Source: Paulinella micropora
Taxonomy: Eukaryota; Cercozoa; Imbricatea; Euglyphida
DNA: 64,000 bases
Assembly (NCBI GenBank): GCA_009731375.1
Contig: BJOX01000074.1
Span: 842,237 to 906,236 of the forward strand
Direction: 5' to 3'
The notes below the pieces were generated by a model. That model was not told the origin of the DNA. It ran no database searches and saw only the letters and a program-made list of their open reading frames with translations. The position numbers and the translations under genes were made by a program. Below are positions 40,597 through 64,000 of the stretch, in pieces (the first letter of the stretch is position 1; every line of letters starts with the position of its first letter).

Positions 40597-41469
40597 CTAG
40601 GCTAGCTTGCACCTCTTCGCCTGCCCTAATTTGGCTTTCTTATATTTGCTTGGTGGTGGTGCCCCGATGAGATGGGTCGCTATGCCCTCGGTTACTATCT
40701 CATCCCACACCCGTAGGGGGATTCGACCGTGCTGTAGATCGAATGGGTAATCCAGCGCCATCCTAGGCCACGCCTGTATTTGCCACGGCGTGTAGCCTTC
40801 GGACTTGTCCGTGATGCCTTTCCAGAACGTTTCGACTTGGTTGGAAACGCGGTATACTGGATAAAAAGTCCGCAATTCCGGCTCGTCGAGGTCCTGGTGT
40901 GATCGATAGAACTGCAGCACAGGCGGCTCGGCTTTGATTGCCTTGCTGGTGCGCGTAACCCGAGTCTGCGGCTCCCATTCTCTCACTTTCATGAGGAAGA
41001 AATCGTTGAGGCAATGGTCGCCGAGATGTGCCTCAGGTGGCCGAAGAAGGTATATCTTTCCGACGTGCCAGTGCATGGTTTTCACGTCGTCGGCCGACCT
41101 CAGCTTTGATTCAGCTGGTGGCCGTCTCGGCACCGGTTCAACCTTCTCCTCCTGTTCCGACTGCAGGTGGTTGGTCGGCCCCGGCGCGATAACGTCCCCC
41201 TCGGAAGCGTCGGCTTGTTCAGCCGCGACTTCTTCGGCTTCGTTATTATTCGGATCATTCCCCTCGGCTGCGGCCGGCCATGGTTGTGTCGGGTTCTCTT
41301 TCGCCTCGGCCGTCTTGTCTCGGCGCTTGGACGGCGGACGTAAACTGTGTTCCAGCGTCTGTACCGCTTCCGTCATCGTTTCGTTACGATCCAGCATGGG
41401 GTTAAAACGCATCAGCCGCCGTACATGTACTACTAGCGTCTTACCCTTTCCCTGTATTCGGTATGTCAA
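40597..41469 (-). pseudogene. Pol C-terminal extension after integrase
   Basis: 290 codons. It opens with LTYRIQGKGKTLVVHVRRLM, the usual end of an integrase C-terminal domain, then an acidic linker. A compact domain follows (GKIYLLRPPEAH, LQFYRSHQD, TFYPVYR, YTPWQIQAW, GRIPLRVWDEI) whose spacing resembles BAH-like or chromodomain-linked tails of other gypsy elements. That resemblance is from memory of the pattern only. It joins the integrase frame by a one-base shift near 41480. Confidence 0.55.
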
Positions 41470-42500
41470 AGCACCTACTTGTTCTACAACAGTAAGGGCC
41501 TTGCCACATCGGGAAGTGTTTGACGCTAACCAAGTTGGGTACCTGGGGTACGTACAGGAAGACTAAGTCCCCTTTATGGTATTCCCCCGACTCATACTTG
41601 ACTTTGTTCGGCGTCTGCTGGTTTTGTTTGAGAGCCCGCGCCTTCATGACGTAGTGTCTGGCTTCCGCCATGACTCGTAGGCGACAGGCCATCAGCTCAT
41701 CATGCTCTAAAAAGCCCCCTTCCGGGAGGTTTGGTAACACCAACTCCTCCGGAATCCTCAAGTGCTGTCCGTATACCAGGAGATTGGGGGAAGCGCCCGT
41801 GGCTTTTCCGCCCCATGCCCTCGATGCGGTGTTGTTCATGGAGAACACAAAAGACGGTAAGGCCTTATGCCATATGTGCTGATTATCGCGACAATACTGC
41901 TGGAGCGCGGCCTTGAGCGGTCTATGGACCCTCTCGATTTTGCCGTTGCTCTCTGGTGAATGTGCAGTTACGTATTTCCACTTAAAGCCCCACACTGTGG
42001 ACAGCCGAGCGGAGAGTTCGTTTGTAAACTCCGATCCCCGATCGCTGTACACATTTTTCGGCACTCCGGTATATCGGAAGACATGGTCGACCAGGGCCTC
42101 GCATGTCGATTCCGCATCCTTTTCCACAACTGGTACCGCGAACACATAATTCGAGAAGCGGTCTATGGCTGTCAGGATGTACCGATAATTGTGGGTTTCC
42201 GCTCGCGGTAGCGGTCCTACGTAATCAACATGCAAAGTTTCGAATAGNNNNNNNNNNTGCCATCAAGGCCTCTCTGAGCGTTGTTGTGTGGTGTCTTGGT
42301 TTGCTTGCAGTGTTCGCATGTGTCGACTGTGTCTGCAATGGATTTCTGCATGCCATGCCACCAAAACCTGCGTGAAATAAACCATGACATTTTATCCCTT
42401 CCCGTGTGTGAGTTGAGAGCAGCGGTGAGTAGCTAAAAGGATCGCCTTGCGTAACTGGGTTGGTACCCACAGTGTCCACTTTGAAGGCGTCTTTTCCCAC
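41441..42500 (-). pseudogene. Integrase
   Basis: The zinc finger is readable in a shifted frame (HRCSQLTH then CEHC, about 42300-42440). After a 10-base gap at 42248-42257 the catalytic core has all three acidic residues: HVDYVGPL, YSDRGSEF and SPESNGKIER. A frameshift lies just before the zinc finger's hydrophobic segment and another near the core's end (MWQG). Inactive as read. Confidence 0.8.
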
Positions 42501-42848
42501 TCACCGCCTGCCCCCTTATACCACAGGAGGTTATCATGCCAGGTCATCGTTTTCTTATGGGCTCTTATTTCTCTCGTCTCAGGATTTGCTATCGGGTCAA
42601 TGGCGTGAGCAATGAAGGGGCCCCATTCCTTAGAGCTCTTCGCCAACTGACCAAACACCTCGGGGCTCGCCACCGTCATATCCATGTCGTCCAACTGGAG
42701 AGCACTGGTGACTAGGCTTATAGGCCCCCCCCGTTCGGTGTGTTTGCTCGGCAGCCGCGATAATCGCCGACCGTGAAGGGTGAACATGCTGGGGTACCAG
42801 AACGACTGCGTCTTATCCGCGAAAAATGCGTTAAAGGAGTGTTCATGT

Positions 42849-44528
42849 TCATGGGTCTGACCCGGCTTTATATTCCCCCTCGTTGAGGATGTCCGACTGG
42901 GTGTCGATCTCCTCCAGCAGGTCTTGCCAGTCCTCAGCTTCGTGTTGCGCGCAGCATACGCGACGTATGCATTGCAGCTGGTCCAACAGTTCAGCTTGAG
43001 AATCGGGTCTATATCCCGGTGTCCAGCTTTGCGCGTTGGTGGCCATGTATGCCATCCCCGCCGGCAACGTGTCTTTGAAATCCGCTGTATGCTCCGTGGC
43101 CGTCCAGTCATCATCGGCTGTCCATCCGACTAGGCAGGCCGTGGGAGTTTCTAATGCAAAGCGGTCTAATCCGTCGCCTACGGAGCCTTTCACCCGAGGC
43201 ATCCGTGATAGGCTATCTGGGACCGTATTTTCTTTACCTTTAATGTACTCGATGGTGAAATCATACAAGGCCAGCTCCGACTGCCATCGGGCCAGTCGTC
43301 CCGTATGTTTTCGGTCCAAGAGCCATCTAAGGTTGGCATGATCTCTTTGAACCAATATGTTCGGAGCACCCCACAAGTACTCCCTCAGCCGAATGAACGC
43401 CCAAACTATCGCCAACGCTTCGCGTTGTCTGGTGCAGTAGTTGACTTGTTCGGGCGTCAACTTCTTGCTGACGAACATGATCGGTCTCAACTGTTTGTGG
43501 TCAGAGTCGTATCGTTGTAAGACGGCCCCGACCGCGTATTTCGACGCGTCGGTTGCTACAACAAAACGCTTCTCAAAGTCGGGGAGAACCAAGACCGATC
43601 CGCCCTCTGTAAGGGGGTCTCGTGTCAACGCCTCCTTTAGCTTTGTGTATACCTCCGCCGCCTTTGGCGGCCATTCGCCATCCGGGTCGCCGTGAAGGCA
43701 GAAGTCCCGTAATGGTTTGACGAAGTCCTGGAAGTTCGGGATAAATTCCGAGTACACCTGTGCCATACAGAGGAAGGAGTGCAGCGCTGTGCGTGTGTTT
43801 GGGCGTGGAAGGGAACGGATAGCGTCCCGCTTCTCCGGCTTCAACACTATTACCCCATCCTTGACTCTGTACCCTAGATAATCGATGTGGTCCTTAGCGA
43901 ACGAACACTTCTCTAGGTTCAACCTGAGGCCGAAGGCTTCTAGGCGTCTCAAGATATCCGACACGTGAGCCAGGTGCTCCGCTTCTGTCTTTGAATAAAT
44001 AACGATATCATCGATGTAACAAAAGCTATACTGTTTAGTATGTCCGTAAGTTTCGGTGAACTTCGGATCACCGTACTTCGGGTCGGACAGAGCCTGATTC
44101 ATGCAATCCTGAAAGATGACCGGGGCAGTTTTCAATCCCATTGGGAGGACTGTCCATTGGTACAGTCTCCCGCCGACAGCGAAAGCCGTCAGTGCCCGAC
44201 TCTCCACATCCAAAGGGATGTTCCAGAATCCATTCTTCAAGTCTAGCTTTGTAAAAAAGAACTTAGCATCCCGGAGTCGGTTGAGGCCATCCCGCATACG
44301 GGGTATTGGTGCCTCAACGCTCTTGATGATCTTATTGAGCCTCGTGTAATTGATACAAAATCGTTGCTTGCCATCCGGCTTTGGCGCAAGTCGAATCGGT
44401 GATCGGTACTTCGACCATGACGGTTCTATTAGCCGTTTAGCCAACATGTCTTGGATCATTTCCTCGCAGATCTGCTCCTCCTTGTAACTGAGGCGCGATC
44501 CGCGGAGACGAGGCATCGTCTGTCCCAC
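42849..44528 (-). pseudogene. Reverse transcriptase-RNase H
   Basis: 559 codons. RT motifs KLDLKNGFWNIPL, LPMGLKTAPVIFQ and YIDDIVIYS are intact. RNase H starts with ATDASKYAVGAVLQ and includes the REALAIVWA and QRDHANLRWLL blocks. Typical of Ty3/gypsy Pol. The frame is lost near 42860, and the linker to integrase continues in another frame (42392-42860). Confidence 0.85.
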
Positions 44529-44541
44529 TTGTCGCTCTATC

Positions 44542-45286
44542 TTAGCAGCAGGTGTGCGTCACCCCGCCGGCTACAAGGGGTCCAAACAGTGTCTTATTCT
44601 TCAGAAAGTGAGCCTTGAGATCCCGAACAAAGTCTGGTGATCCTGACTGTCGCGCCACAACTTCGTCGATGATCTCTTCGACCGGTTTCTGGTCTCTCGG
44701 GTCATCCGGGTACTCTAAGATGGAATCCGGATCCTCAACCTCATCCTTCGCGTCCCTGCCTGGGTATACGTATCGCGTGGTGGACTGGTTGTCCCATGTT
44801 GCAAATTCCTGAAGTTCTACTAACATATCAGCGTATTATTTCGCTGCTGACTTGTGAAAGAACCCCGGAAAGATCTAAAAGACAATCTCCCGCATGTCAT
44901 CTACCTTTCGGGTCAGTAGTTTGGTTCTGTACGCCAGATCCTGCCTTGATCCTAATCGGAATGCCATAAGAGGTTTAGCCTGTCGACTAGGTATCGGGAT
45001 TGGGTCATCGACCACCCTATCCAATGCATCCCTCCACCACATCACGGTGGGGTGTATCGGTAGTATAATGGTGATGTCTTCGCCCCGATCCAACTTGTCA
45101 GCCAGAAGTTTCGGCACCTTCGACAGGTTCTCGGGCTGTATAGGCTTCGATCCCTTGTACCATTATTAGTTTTAACTTTTCCATCACATTATCATCCTCT
45201 GTGAGGCGTTTAGATGCATGGAAGACCAAGCTCGATTTGACCCTTATGAATTCATGTGGCCGTTTTCTGCTGTGTCCGTATATCAT
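44542..45286 (-). pseudogene. Protease-RT linker, fragmented
   Basis: Three overlapping short frames (45098-45286, 44875-45117, 44542-44826) with coding-like composition, connected by frameshifts. No motif recognised. Confidence 0.45.
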
Positions 45287-45749
45287 GCGGTATGGGGGGT
45301 GCGGGTGGGATCAAGGTCACCTGCGCTCTCCCCCTATACGGGTGATCTACCGGACGTTCTGGACTAGGGTTAAGTATGGGGTATTCCGCCACATGTCGGC
45401 CCCTTCCGTACTTAATAACATCCTGCCCCAATAAAAGCTGAGCTTCCATCATCTTCAGATCAGGTTTACCCAGCACTATTGTTTCCGGGAAATCTGGCAC
45501 CACCAATATGTGTATTGTGTATGTCATGCCAGTCGGGAATTCCACCGTCAACGGTATACGACCAATGATCGCATTCCTTCCGTCGTTGGCACCCCGCATA
45601 TATCCGAGCTTCCCTTCGCGCGTGAAATCGAATAACTTTCCGAATTTATCTATAAATCTTTTACCCGCGAAGGTGATTTGTGCCCTGCTATCGTTACCGG
45701 TGTCCAGGTGGGCGTTGAGCTCCCGCCAAAATAGACGGGTGTAGCTCAT
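45252..45749 (-). pseudogene. Retroviral-type aspartic protease
   Basis: HLDTGNDSRAQI supplies the catalytic DTG, and ETIVLGKPDL matches the conserved hydrophobic-Gly block. A further frame upstream (45759-46058) may encode the start of Pol. Confidence 0.7.
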
Positions 45750-46174
45750 GTCCCTTGCCTACGCTACAGGGAGGTCCTGGGGTTCGGCTGTCGACATGAG
45801 GGCTTGTTGCAGTTCCATCTCAGCATACCTGCGCGCCCTCCGACGTTGGGCATCGCCAAGCTTGTCCGGGTCCACCAAGGGTGTTAGTCCCATCTGGCTT
45901 ACGACCGCCGGAGCAACGCTTGGGCCATCCCGTGGGCCCGGGAGCACTACAGAGTTCTGTGCCGTGAATGGTGATGCAGTATATATGTTGTCTGTGTGTG
46001 GGGGGAATGCATGGTCAATATGCGGTATATTCGGGTTATTAATATCGGAACCGGCCACCGTTCCCGGGGCTAGTCAAACACCACGACCGAGCAAAGACCG
46101 TTGAGGTGCTATTTGTTGTTTTGCCCTGGCTTTAATGTTAATCACCTTGTTCTCAAAAAGGGCTGTTTTCTGTA

Positions 46175-46267
46175 GTGAGGCGACTGGGATGGAACCTGCC
46201 TTGCTTACGCAGGTGTCCGCTGTGCGGACACGGCAACTTAGCCCGTCCATTTTACCATCATCCTCAC
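46175..46267 (-). other. tRNA-like fold in the gag-pol spacer
   Basis: 93 nt on the minus strand. Ends GTGAGG/CCTCAC pair. A 7-base loop CTAAGTT closes a 4-bp stem. GTGTCCGC and GCGGACAC form a strong arm in the variable-arm position. GGTTCCATCCC resembles box B. The D arm is not clear and no CCA follows. It may be a captured tRNA-Leu/Ser-like sequence, a frameshift-promoting structure, or chance. Confidence 0.3.
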
Positions 46268-46432
46268 TAGCCGCCCGTGCGACATCGTCTTCGGGTGGAG
46301 ATGGGTGAGGGTCCGCCTGTACATTGTTGCGGAAGGTCGTCACCTCAGCTGAAGGTGGACGGCCACGACTACTGTTGTGCCCCTCTGTTATCTCTTCGCT
46401 CACCCCTGCCGTAGCAGTACTATTGACTGTGA

Positions 46433-47266
46433 TCAAGGGGTCTGAGACCCCCGCAATACATCTACTTGCGGTGTAGAGGGGGGCACAGCAACCCTAGCCG
46501 TCGGTGACTCGATACTAACTTGTGTCACCTGGCCTGGCGTTGGTGTAGCCTCCATTCTTACTGTCTTATCTACTACTGGTGCGGGTGAGGACACAGCAAC
46601 CCTAGCCGTCGGTGACTCAATATCGGCTTGTGTCACCTGACCTGGCGTTGGTGTGGCCTCCGTTACCATCACCCTATTAACTAGTGTTTCTGTTACTACT
46701 GCGCCTGTCCCGACAACTAGTCCATCACCCTCTGCGGTGGCTATCGTTTCCAACGGGTGTGCAAAACGCACCCGCTTACGTGCCCCGGGGTGTGTCCCTT
46801 CCGTTGATTGTCTAGGACTTGAGTTTGCGCTTCTTGTAGGACTTGTGTCCTGCTGGCTGGCCGTGGCCTGCACAACACATGTGACGTGTTGCTTGCGTTT
46901 GCGTTTGCGTTTGCGTGCTGTGGGCTTACCCATCTGGCTCAGGAGTGACTCCTGTCCGGGCATGTATGCCGCGAACTTGTCGGCCGCCGGGAATTGGCTC
47001 TTGAGCATTTCGGCTTCCGCATCGAAGGCGGCGCACCAACTTGCCACGTGCCCGTTTGGCATCAGAGAGACCCGTCCGTGTTCATCAACGTCCGGGAATG
47101 GCAAGTTCATGTGTGCCTGCTGTTTCGGGCAGGGCACCCAATCGCCATCTTCCGGCCTCTTGACCTTCGACTCTCCCGCCTTGTATCTGCGTATATACCG
47201 CCTCATCGCTATTGGGTGCTGTGGGGTGCCCGGGAATGTGTGCCATCGTTGACACGACTTTCCCAT
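46433..47266 (-). pseudogene. Gag C-terminal part
   Basis: 277 codons with a basic patch (ARKRKRKRKQH) and two tandem 24-residue repeats (ATPTPGQVTQ..IESPTARVAV). No CCHC knuckle is seen, which is unusual for Ty3/gypsy Gag. Overlaps the upstream Gag frame by a frameshift. Confidence 0.55.
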
Positions 47267-48169
47267 GAGGCAAGGCCATACCCACCATGTTGGCCTTGAA
47301 GTATTTGAACTTCGTTGCCACCCTACTCACCCAGGTCCACTGATGCTGTTCGATTGTATCAAGCAGCTCGTTAAGGGTGTCCCGGGCTTGGGCAGCTGCT
47401 GTTGAATCGTCCTCAGCGGGGAGAAGCTGTTTCTTCCAGCTCTTGTGCTCTGTGAGGATTCCAAATTGCAACCGCAGCACTCAGGTTTCGTGCTGAAACT
47501 ATATTCCAAGCTTGTATCTCCGAGATAAACACCAGCAACCCTGCCGAGTTGGGCCACTTTGTGTCTGTAGCTAGTTCTTTATCTGGGTCCTGTGTGAAAG
47601 GAAAAGTGAGAGAGGGCTGCAGATTCTTTTTCTCGACGAAACAGTTATTCAGCAGAGCTGGGTACCTTTGGTGGTTTATCTGCCATGCTTCGTCTAATAA
47701 GGAGTCACGCACGGTTGCTAGAACCCTGTAGAGGTCCACAACATGATGTATGGTAGCGGTACCATTTGCAGTAAGGCTCGGATTGAACAAATGCATTCGT
47801 CCAATAGCCCCTTGTATCGAGGGTTCCTTGAACATACACCTGTACCAAGTTGCCTCCTCGTACATATTATTCGGGAAAAGATGCATCGAGTTGTCGTTTG
47901 GGTTTGTCCCATGTTCCTCGTCATCTTGAGGATTGCCTGGCTCGGTCCAGCACCACCTTCGTTTGAATTGCACGAGCCGGAATTACCAACCCATTGTCGG
48001 GCCCTCTCCATGGGGAGCGAGGGACAGGTTCCTCCTGTGCTCGTCCTCCTCCCCTTGCGGGAGTGGTAAAACCGCCGCCTGTAGCGGGCGTGTCGTTACC
48101 GTCTGCTTCGTCAGACATGTCGAGTTTTATAGCGATGGATGATCTCGTTTTAGAGCCTATCCAAGCCAT
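47085..48169 (-). pseudogene. Gag N-terminal part
   Basis: Starts at ATG 48169 (or 48118) and runs through three frames (47921-48169, 47413-47973, 47085-47480). The shifts lie near 47940 and 47460. Content is helical with Trp/Tyr, as in capsid domains, but assignment rests on its place upstream of protease. Confidence 0.5.
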
Positions 48170-48649
48170 GTTCAGTGTGCCCCTGAAGGGTTGCAACGAG
48201 CAGATGGAGTCGTATGTTCTCGTGTTGTGTAAGTGTGCTGTTGTGTTTGTCTTTTGTTGTCGTGTGTTCTGTTCACTGTGTCGTCCATGCTTGTGTCAAG
48301 CACGATGTTATACAACACGACAACCAACTCACACCCAACACAACAATCAACAAATAACAGTCAAGGAATTGGTAGACTCACCCTCCCCCTTTGTCAGGGG
48401 AAGCCTTGCCGTTCCTTCTGCCAAGCCAGACGATGTGCACGTGTGCACCCTGACAAAGTACACCACACTTGTGTTTCACAAACAAGTCGGTTGCAACCTT
48501 ACTCCACCCTCGTGCGTACACAATCAAGAATCGTTCAAAAAGGTTTTCAATGATCCTTTCTGGGCTCAGCCCAATAGGTCACTGTTATTGTCTTTTTGTG
48601 AAATAACCTTTCCCAACTCAAAAACCAACCGAAGCTTTGCCTTTTTGAG

Positions 48650-49010
48650 TTATGGGGGGTGTGTTTGTGAGTGTTCTCGTGTGTGTGTATGTGTTTGTGT
48701 GTACCGAGTGCTGCTGACTCTTCACACAACAACGGCTGATGCCTTGTGAGTTGCTCGGTGTCCGAGCTTTTGTTCTTGGTGACCTATTTGACACCACACA
48801 CACGTTGTTAGTGCTTGGGTGTGATGTGAGGTGTGTGTCTCGTCTGTGTGTCTACGAGAGTGTGTATGCCTGTGTGTGTACCGAGTGCTGGTGACTCTTC
48901 ACACACTTGTTGTCGATTGTCTTGGGAACCACTCGGTATCCGAGTTCTTGTCCTTGCTGACCTATATGACACCACACAACACGTTTGGAGTGTTTGAGTG
49001 TGATGCGGGG
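48650..49010. repeat. Two 177-bp direct repeats in the element leader
   Basis: GTACCGAGTGCT.(C/G)TGACTCTTCACACA starts at 48701 and 48878. Shared CTCGGTGTCCGAG/CTCGGTATCCGAG hairpins and GACACCACACA. Confidence 0.7.
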
Positions 49011-49751
49011 TGTGTGTTTCGTTGTTTGTGAACAAAAATAAAAATCGTTCCCAAAACACACTCCTTTTTGGCCTCCCTGTCTTCAATTTACACTCAATTC
49101 CCCCGGCCTATGTCTTAATAGATTGGCCTACCACCTCTTTGAGAGATGGCTACCTTCTTTGGTGTGGGACGGGTGTTGTTTGTATAAACAGGTTTTATGC
49201 CAAAGGAATAGGATTCTGTATGTGTGTCGTTTGTTTGTTTTCCTTCTGCCTCGTTGCACGTATTGAAGTGTCAACAACGTTTGTGTGTGTTACGTGTTTG
49301 TGGCAGTACAAACAAGAGTTAGAGCGTGTAATTGTTGGTTATTCTCCTCGTGAGGAGTATGTGTAGGTACACGTGTAGGGATGTTGACAGAATTGATAGG
49401 AGGGTGTTTTCTTTCTCCTTGTGTGTGTTTGTTAAGCGCTCCTCCGGCTCGACAATGTGTCGACAATCACACCAGTGAGCCCCCTAATGTTTCTGTCCCA
49501 CTAAGTACACTTTCTATGCACCTTACACACTCCAATCACACTGCTTGAGGTGTCAAAATCGTACACACAACGAGTGTCTTGTCGTGCCACTTTATGGGCC
49601 TCTGTGCAAGATTTCACTGTTGTTTTTGTGCACTGCAAGCTGCTAACACCTTCCCAACTTCTTTCCTACACTCCTCCACTATCTTTCCTTCTTTCTTTGC
49701 TTAGGGGAGTGGCTATTTTTCAAATTGCTGAATTGAAATTTGGAGGATATG

Positions 49752-49772
49752 AAAATCTACGCTGGGACTCCA
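49752..49772 (-). promoter_or_regulatory. Primer binding site candidate
   Basis: The minus strand reads TGGAGTCCCAGCGTAGATTTT four bases inside the 5' LTR. Its complement would end in CCA with plausible acceptor and T-stem lengths for a tRNA 3' end. The tRNA is not identified. Confidence 0.45.
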
Positions 49773-49776
49773 CTTT

Positions 49777-50142
49777 TGTCGGTTACAATCAAAAGATATT
49801 ATTTAATGTAAGCCGCGGGGTATTTATCCTTCCAATTTCACAGCACTCTGATAATAACCTAATCTTCATCCTCTACAAAGAGAGGAAACCAGTATGGCGG
49901 AAAATATAGGAAACTGTCAGAGCCAAGCAACAAAAAGGAAAAAGAGAGGCATTTCCCAGTGTCACCACTAACGATAATATTATACTGCTTAGTTGAAAAA
50001 GTAGTACCGGTTATGAATCATCGGCGTAATATTATCGTTTTCAACCGGATATAAGTACATCTTAAAGAGATATAGCTCTTCTATACATCACCATGTATAG
50101 GGGTATAAGAAAAGGTCGTATATTTATCTATCTGCACCTACA
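49777..50142 (-). repeat. 5' LTR
   Basis: 366 bp, starting TGTAGGTGCAGATAGA on the minus strand. Should hold the element promoter; no clear TATA box is assigned. Confidence 0.8.
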
Positions 50143-51703
50143 CTGCATCATGATGCAACTTATTAATCAGTACGATCGAGTGTGAATCGTAGATTGTGAG
50201 TCTCCAGTTGTCAAAGCTTCAACTTTGCTTCAACTGTTAACAGTCGGATGATCAAACGGATAGTGTCGGGTTGGTGAACTCGAAAACCAAACTGATTTGG
50301 GAAGGCTGAGGCAAGAACTTATGATCGGACTGGGACGGATCATCGGTAAAAAGCTGAGTCAAACATTGTTTTTCCGTTCACTCTTGTTACATTTATCCAT
50401 AAATTTACCGCAACGTGAATGGTTGCACGGGAAATCGGGGAAAAAGGTAATGTAGTATATACTAAGTTGTGGAAAAAAGGCAATAGTTGATACTACTGAT
50501 TTTCTAAAAAGAACCGTTTGACTTGATAGTTTGCAGTGAAATCATTTCTGAACAAAATCGAAAACTAGTTATCAATATTGTAGTGAAATCGAAACGTCGG
50601 CGGCGTGCAGAGGAGAATCTAATGAATCGGTCAAACAGAGTGAATTCAAGTGTCAACGGTAGAGGTTTTTGCCAGTGGCCGGTCGTTAAGGTGCTCAGTC
50701 TGATACTACTGTGACGTTTAATAGAGCAAAAATTTGAACAACGCTGTTCTGCGATTACTTATACCTTAAGTCGATTCACTACCGGAGCAGCTAGCAGTGA
50801 GACTAGGTTGCTTGAAGGCAGATGATATCAGTTTAACAATTAAAATGTATCTTATTTGAAGTGACACACGACGTGAGAGTGAACAGGAGCGAGGAATGAT
50901 ACTAAACAACAAATATAAATTACAAATATTAATATATGTTTGTATTGTATTCGGGTCGGAACCATGGTGAATTACAAAAATCTCTACCATGTGATGCAAT
51001 CATGATATATTCACTGAAGACAAGAGAAAACCATGTTCTTGCCAGAGCAGCGCCGAACAACAGACCGTTCAGAGCCAGAACGACACGACACAGTTGGACT
51101 TGTTTGACAGCAGTTTAGATCACTGCTGTTTCTTACATAGTACCACTCGTGGAGATGATCAGGGAAGAAGAAGAAGTGAAACGAAAGTAATGCTAGTCCG
51201 AAAGAATGAAACAATAAGAGATGAGAAAAAGAAAACAAGTGTACAAAGATGCTTCATGCTGGAGCGGTCCGGCTGCTTCTGCCTTCCCTGACGCGTCTGC
51301 TGCGACCCCGCTCAGCTGCCTGAGGTTCCATCTTGCAATCCTAAGACAGTCCTTGACTTACTACTCAGAAATGCCCTGATGCAGGCATATTAGTGCCTCT
51401 GTGGATATACATATGTACTATTGAAGGAGAAAAATGAGGTCAACGGTGGGTGACGTTCTGGCACTTGAACGTGCCCTGCCGTACTGTGATTGCACGAAGC
51501 TGCATCTTGTGTTGCACAACCCCACAGAACAAGGTGGATATGTTGCTGTTAAGATGTGTTAAGTTAGATGATGAGGAGATAGATGTTGTGAAGATGAGAG
51601 AGATTTCATGTCAGTCGGCAAGCGTCAATTCTCTATCAGCAGTAAAGATAGAGCTAGCACCGCTTACGGCCGGTAAGGTTGGAAACGTGTGCTTTGCAAC
51701 GGC
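50143..51703. other. Spacer between the LTR element and the CRAL-TRIO gene
   Basis: Unique AT-rich sequence. Short open frames here lack splice context or composition bias. The part nearest 51704 should include the CRAL-TRIO 3' UTR. No other gene seen. Confidence 0.5.
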
Positions 51704-63867
<12,164 letters not shown>

Positions 63868-64000
63868 CTGACACACACACATCAAACACACATATACAAA
63901 TACAAACACACATATACAAACACAATACACACAAACATACACACATACACACGCACAGAAGTCTAGGCCTTGTCTGTGGTACACCGAGCAAGGTGATGGA

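Larger units (their letters stand above)
35797..50142 (-). mobile_element. Ty3/gypsy-type LTR retrotransposon, 14.3 kb, decayed
   Basis: Direct repeats at 35797-36181 and 49777-50142 (TG...CA, roughly 85% identical by eye) enclose minus-strand gag, protease, RT-RNase H and integrase in Ty3/gypsy order. A polypurine tract adjoins the left (3') LTR and a primer-site candidate adjoins the right (5') LTR. Several frameshifts and diverged LTRs mean an old, inactive copy. The internal region is unusually long, with a 1.6-kb leader, a Pol C-terminal extension and a 2.7-kb extra coding region near the 3' end. No convincing target duplication is seen (only CTG on each side). Confidence 0.85.

Noticed and set aside
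48233-49909. Plus-strand open frames in the LTR element leader
   Set aside because: Composition follows GT-rich repeats; no domain, and the element's genes are on the other strand.
35797-50142. Treating the two 370-bp repeats as plain host duplications
   Set aside because: TG...CA ends, an adjacent polypurine tract, a primer-site candidate and gag-pol between them make LTRs the better explanation.
50523-51291. Small plus-strand ORFs between the LTR element and the CRAL-TRIO gene
   Set aside because: Under 70 codons, no splice context or recognisable sequence.

Overview
This is nuclear DNA from a eukaryote with canonical GT-AG introns. Exons are GC-rich and short, and introns are filled with microsatellites. 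Seventeen exon candidates join in phase into a TBC1D13-like Rab GAP on the plus strand (7791-35162), with one stretch unresolved. Twelve more join in phase into a CRAL-TRIO lipid-binding protein on the minus strand (63867 down to 51704). The lineage cannot be fixed from sequence alone: an alga, another protist or an invertebrate are all possible. Several assembly gaps (runs of N) sit on homopolymers and microsatellites.

Layout. 55-507: last two exons of an unrecognised plus-strand gene. 508-7790: repeat-rich spacer with three foldback or MITE-like inverted repeats, a decayed coding relic and a long ATAC/TA/TG microsatellite field. 7791-35162: TBC1D13-like gene. One of its introns holds a head-to-tail array of three 3.9-kb non-LTR retrotransposon units with an R2-type zinc knuckle and a restriction-like endonuclease signature, antisense to the gene and bounded on both sides by (GATA)n. 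The same intron holds tRNA-derived SINE copies. 35797-50142: an old minus-strand Ty3/gypsy-type LTR retrotransposon of 14.3 kb with gag, protease, RT-RNase H and integrase, a C-terminal Pol extension and a large extra ORF in the env position, all interrupted by frameshifts. 51704-63867: the CRAL-TRIO gene, whose 5' end lies beyond the window.

The most unusual signal is that many exons of both host genes are accompanied by serial partial copies of their own splice-site-bearing edges. Each copy is fused to a tetranucleotide or dinucleotide microsatellite, and the composite unit is repeated (3 to about 14 copies per exon in the CRAL-TRIO gene). Within an array the break inside the exon falls at essentially the same base, and several breaks lie where the exon resembles the microsatellite. 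Copies usually keep an acceptor or a donor but not both, and many carry stops or frameshifts. The sequence shows the copies directly; that they arise by microhomology-driven duplication, and that they may act as splice decoys or alternative exons, is inference.

The TBC protein keeps both GAP catalytic fingers, and the CRAL-TRIO protein shows the family's N-terminal helix pair and lipid-binding core, so both host genes look functional despite the repeats. A 726-bp duplication of two TBC exons flanking a gap is out of phase with the gene and may be an assembly artefact.
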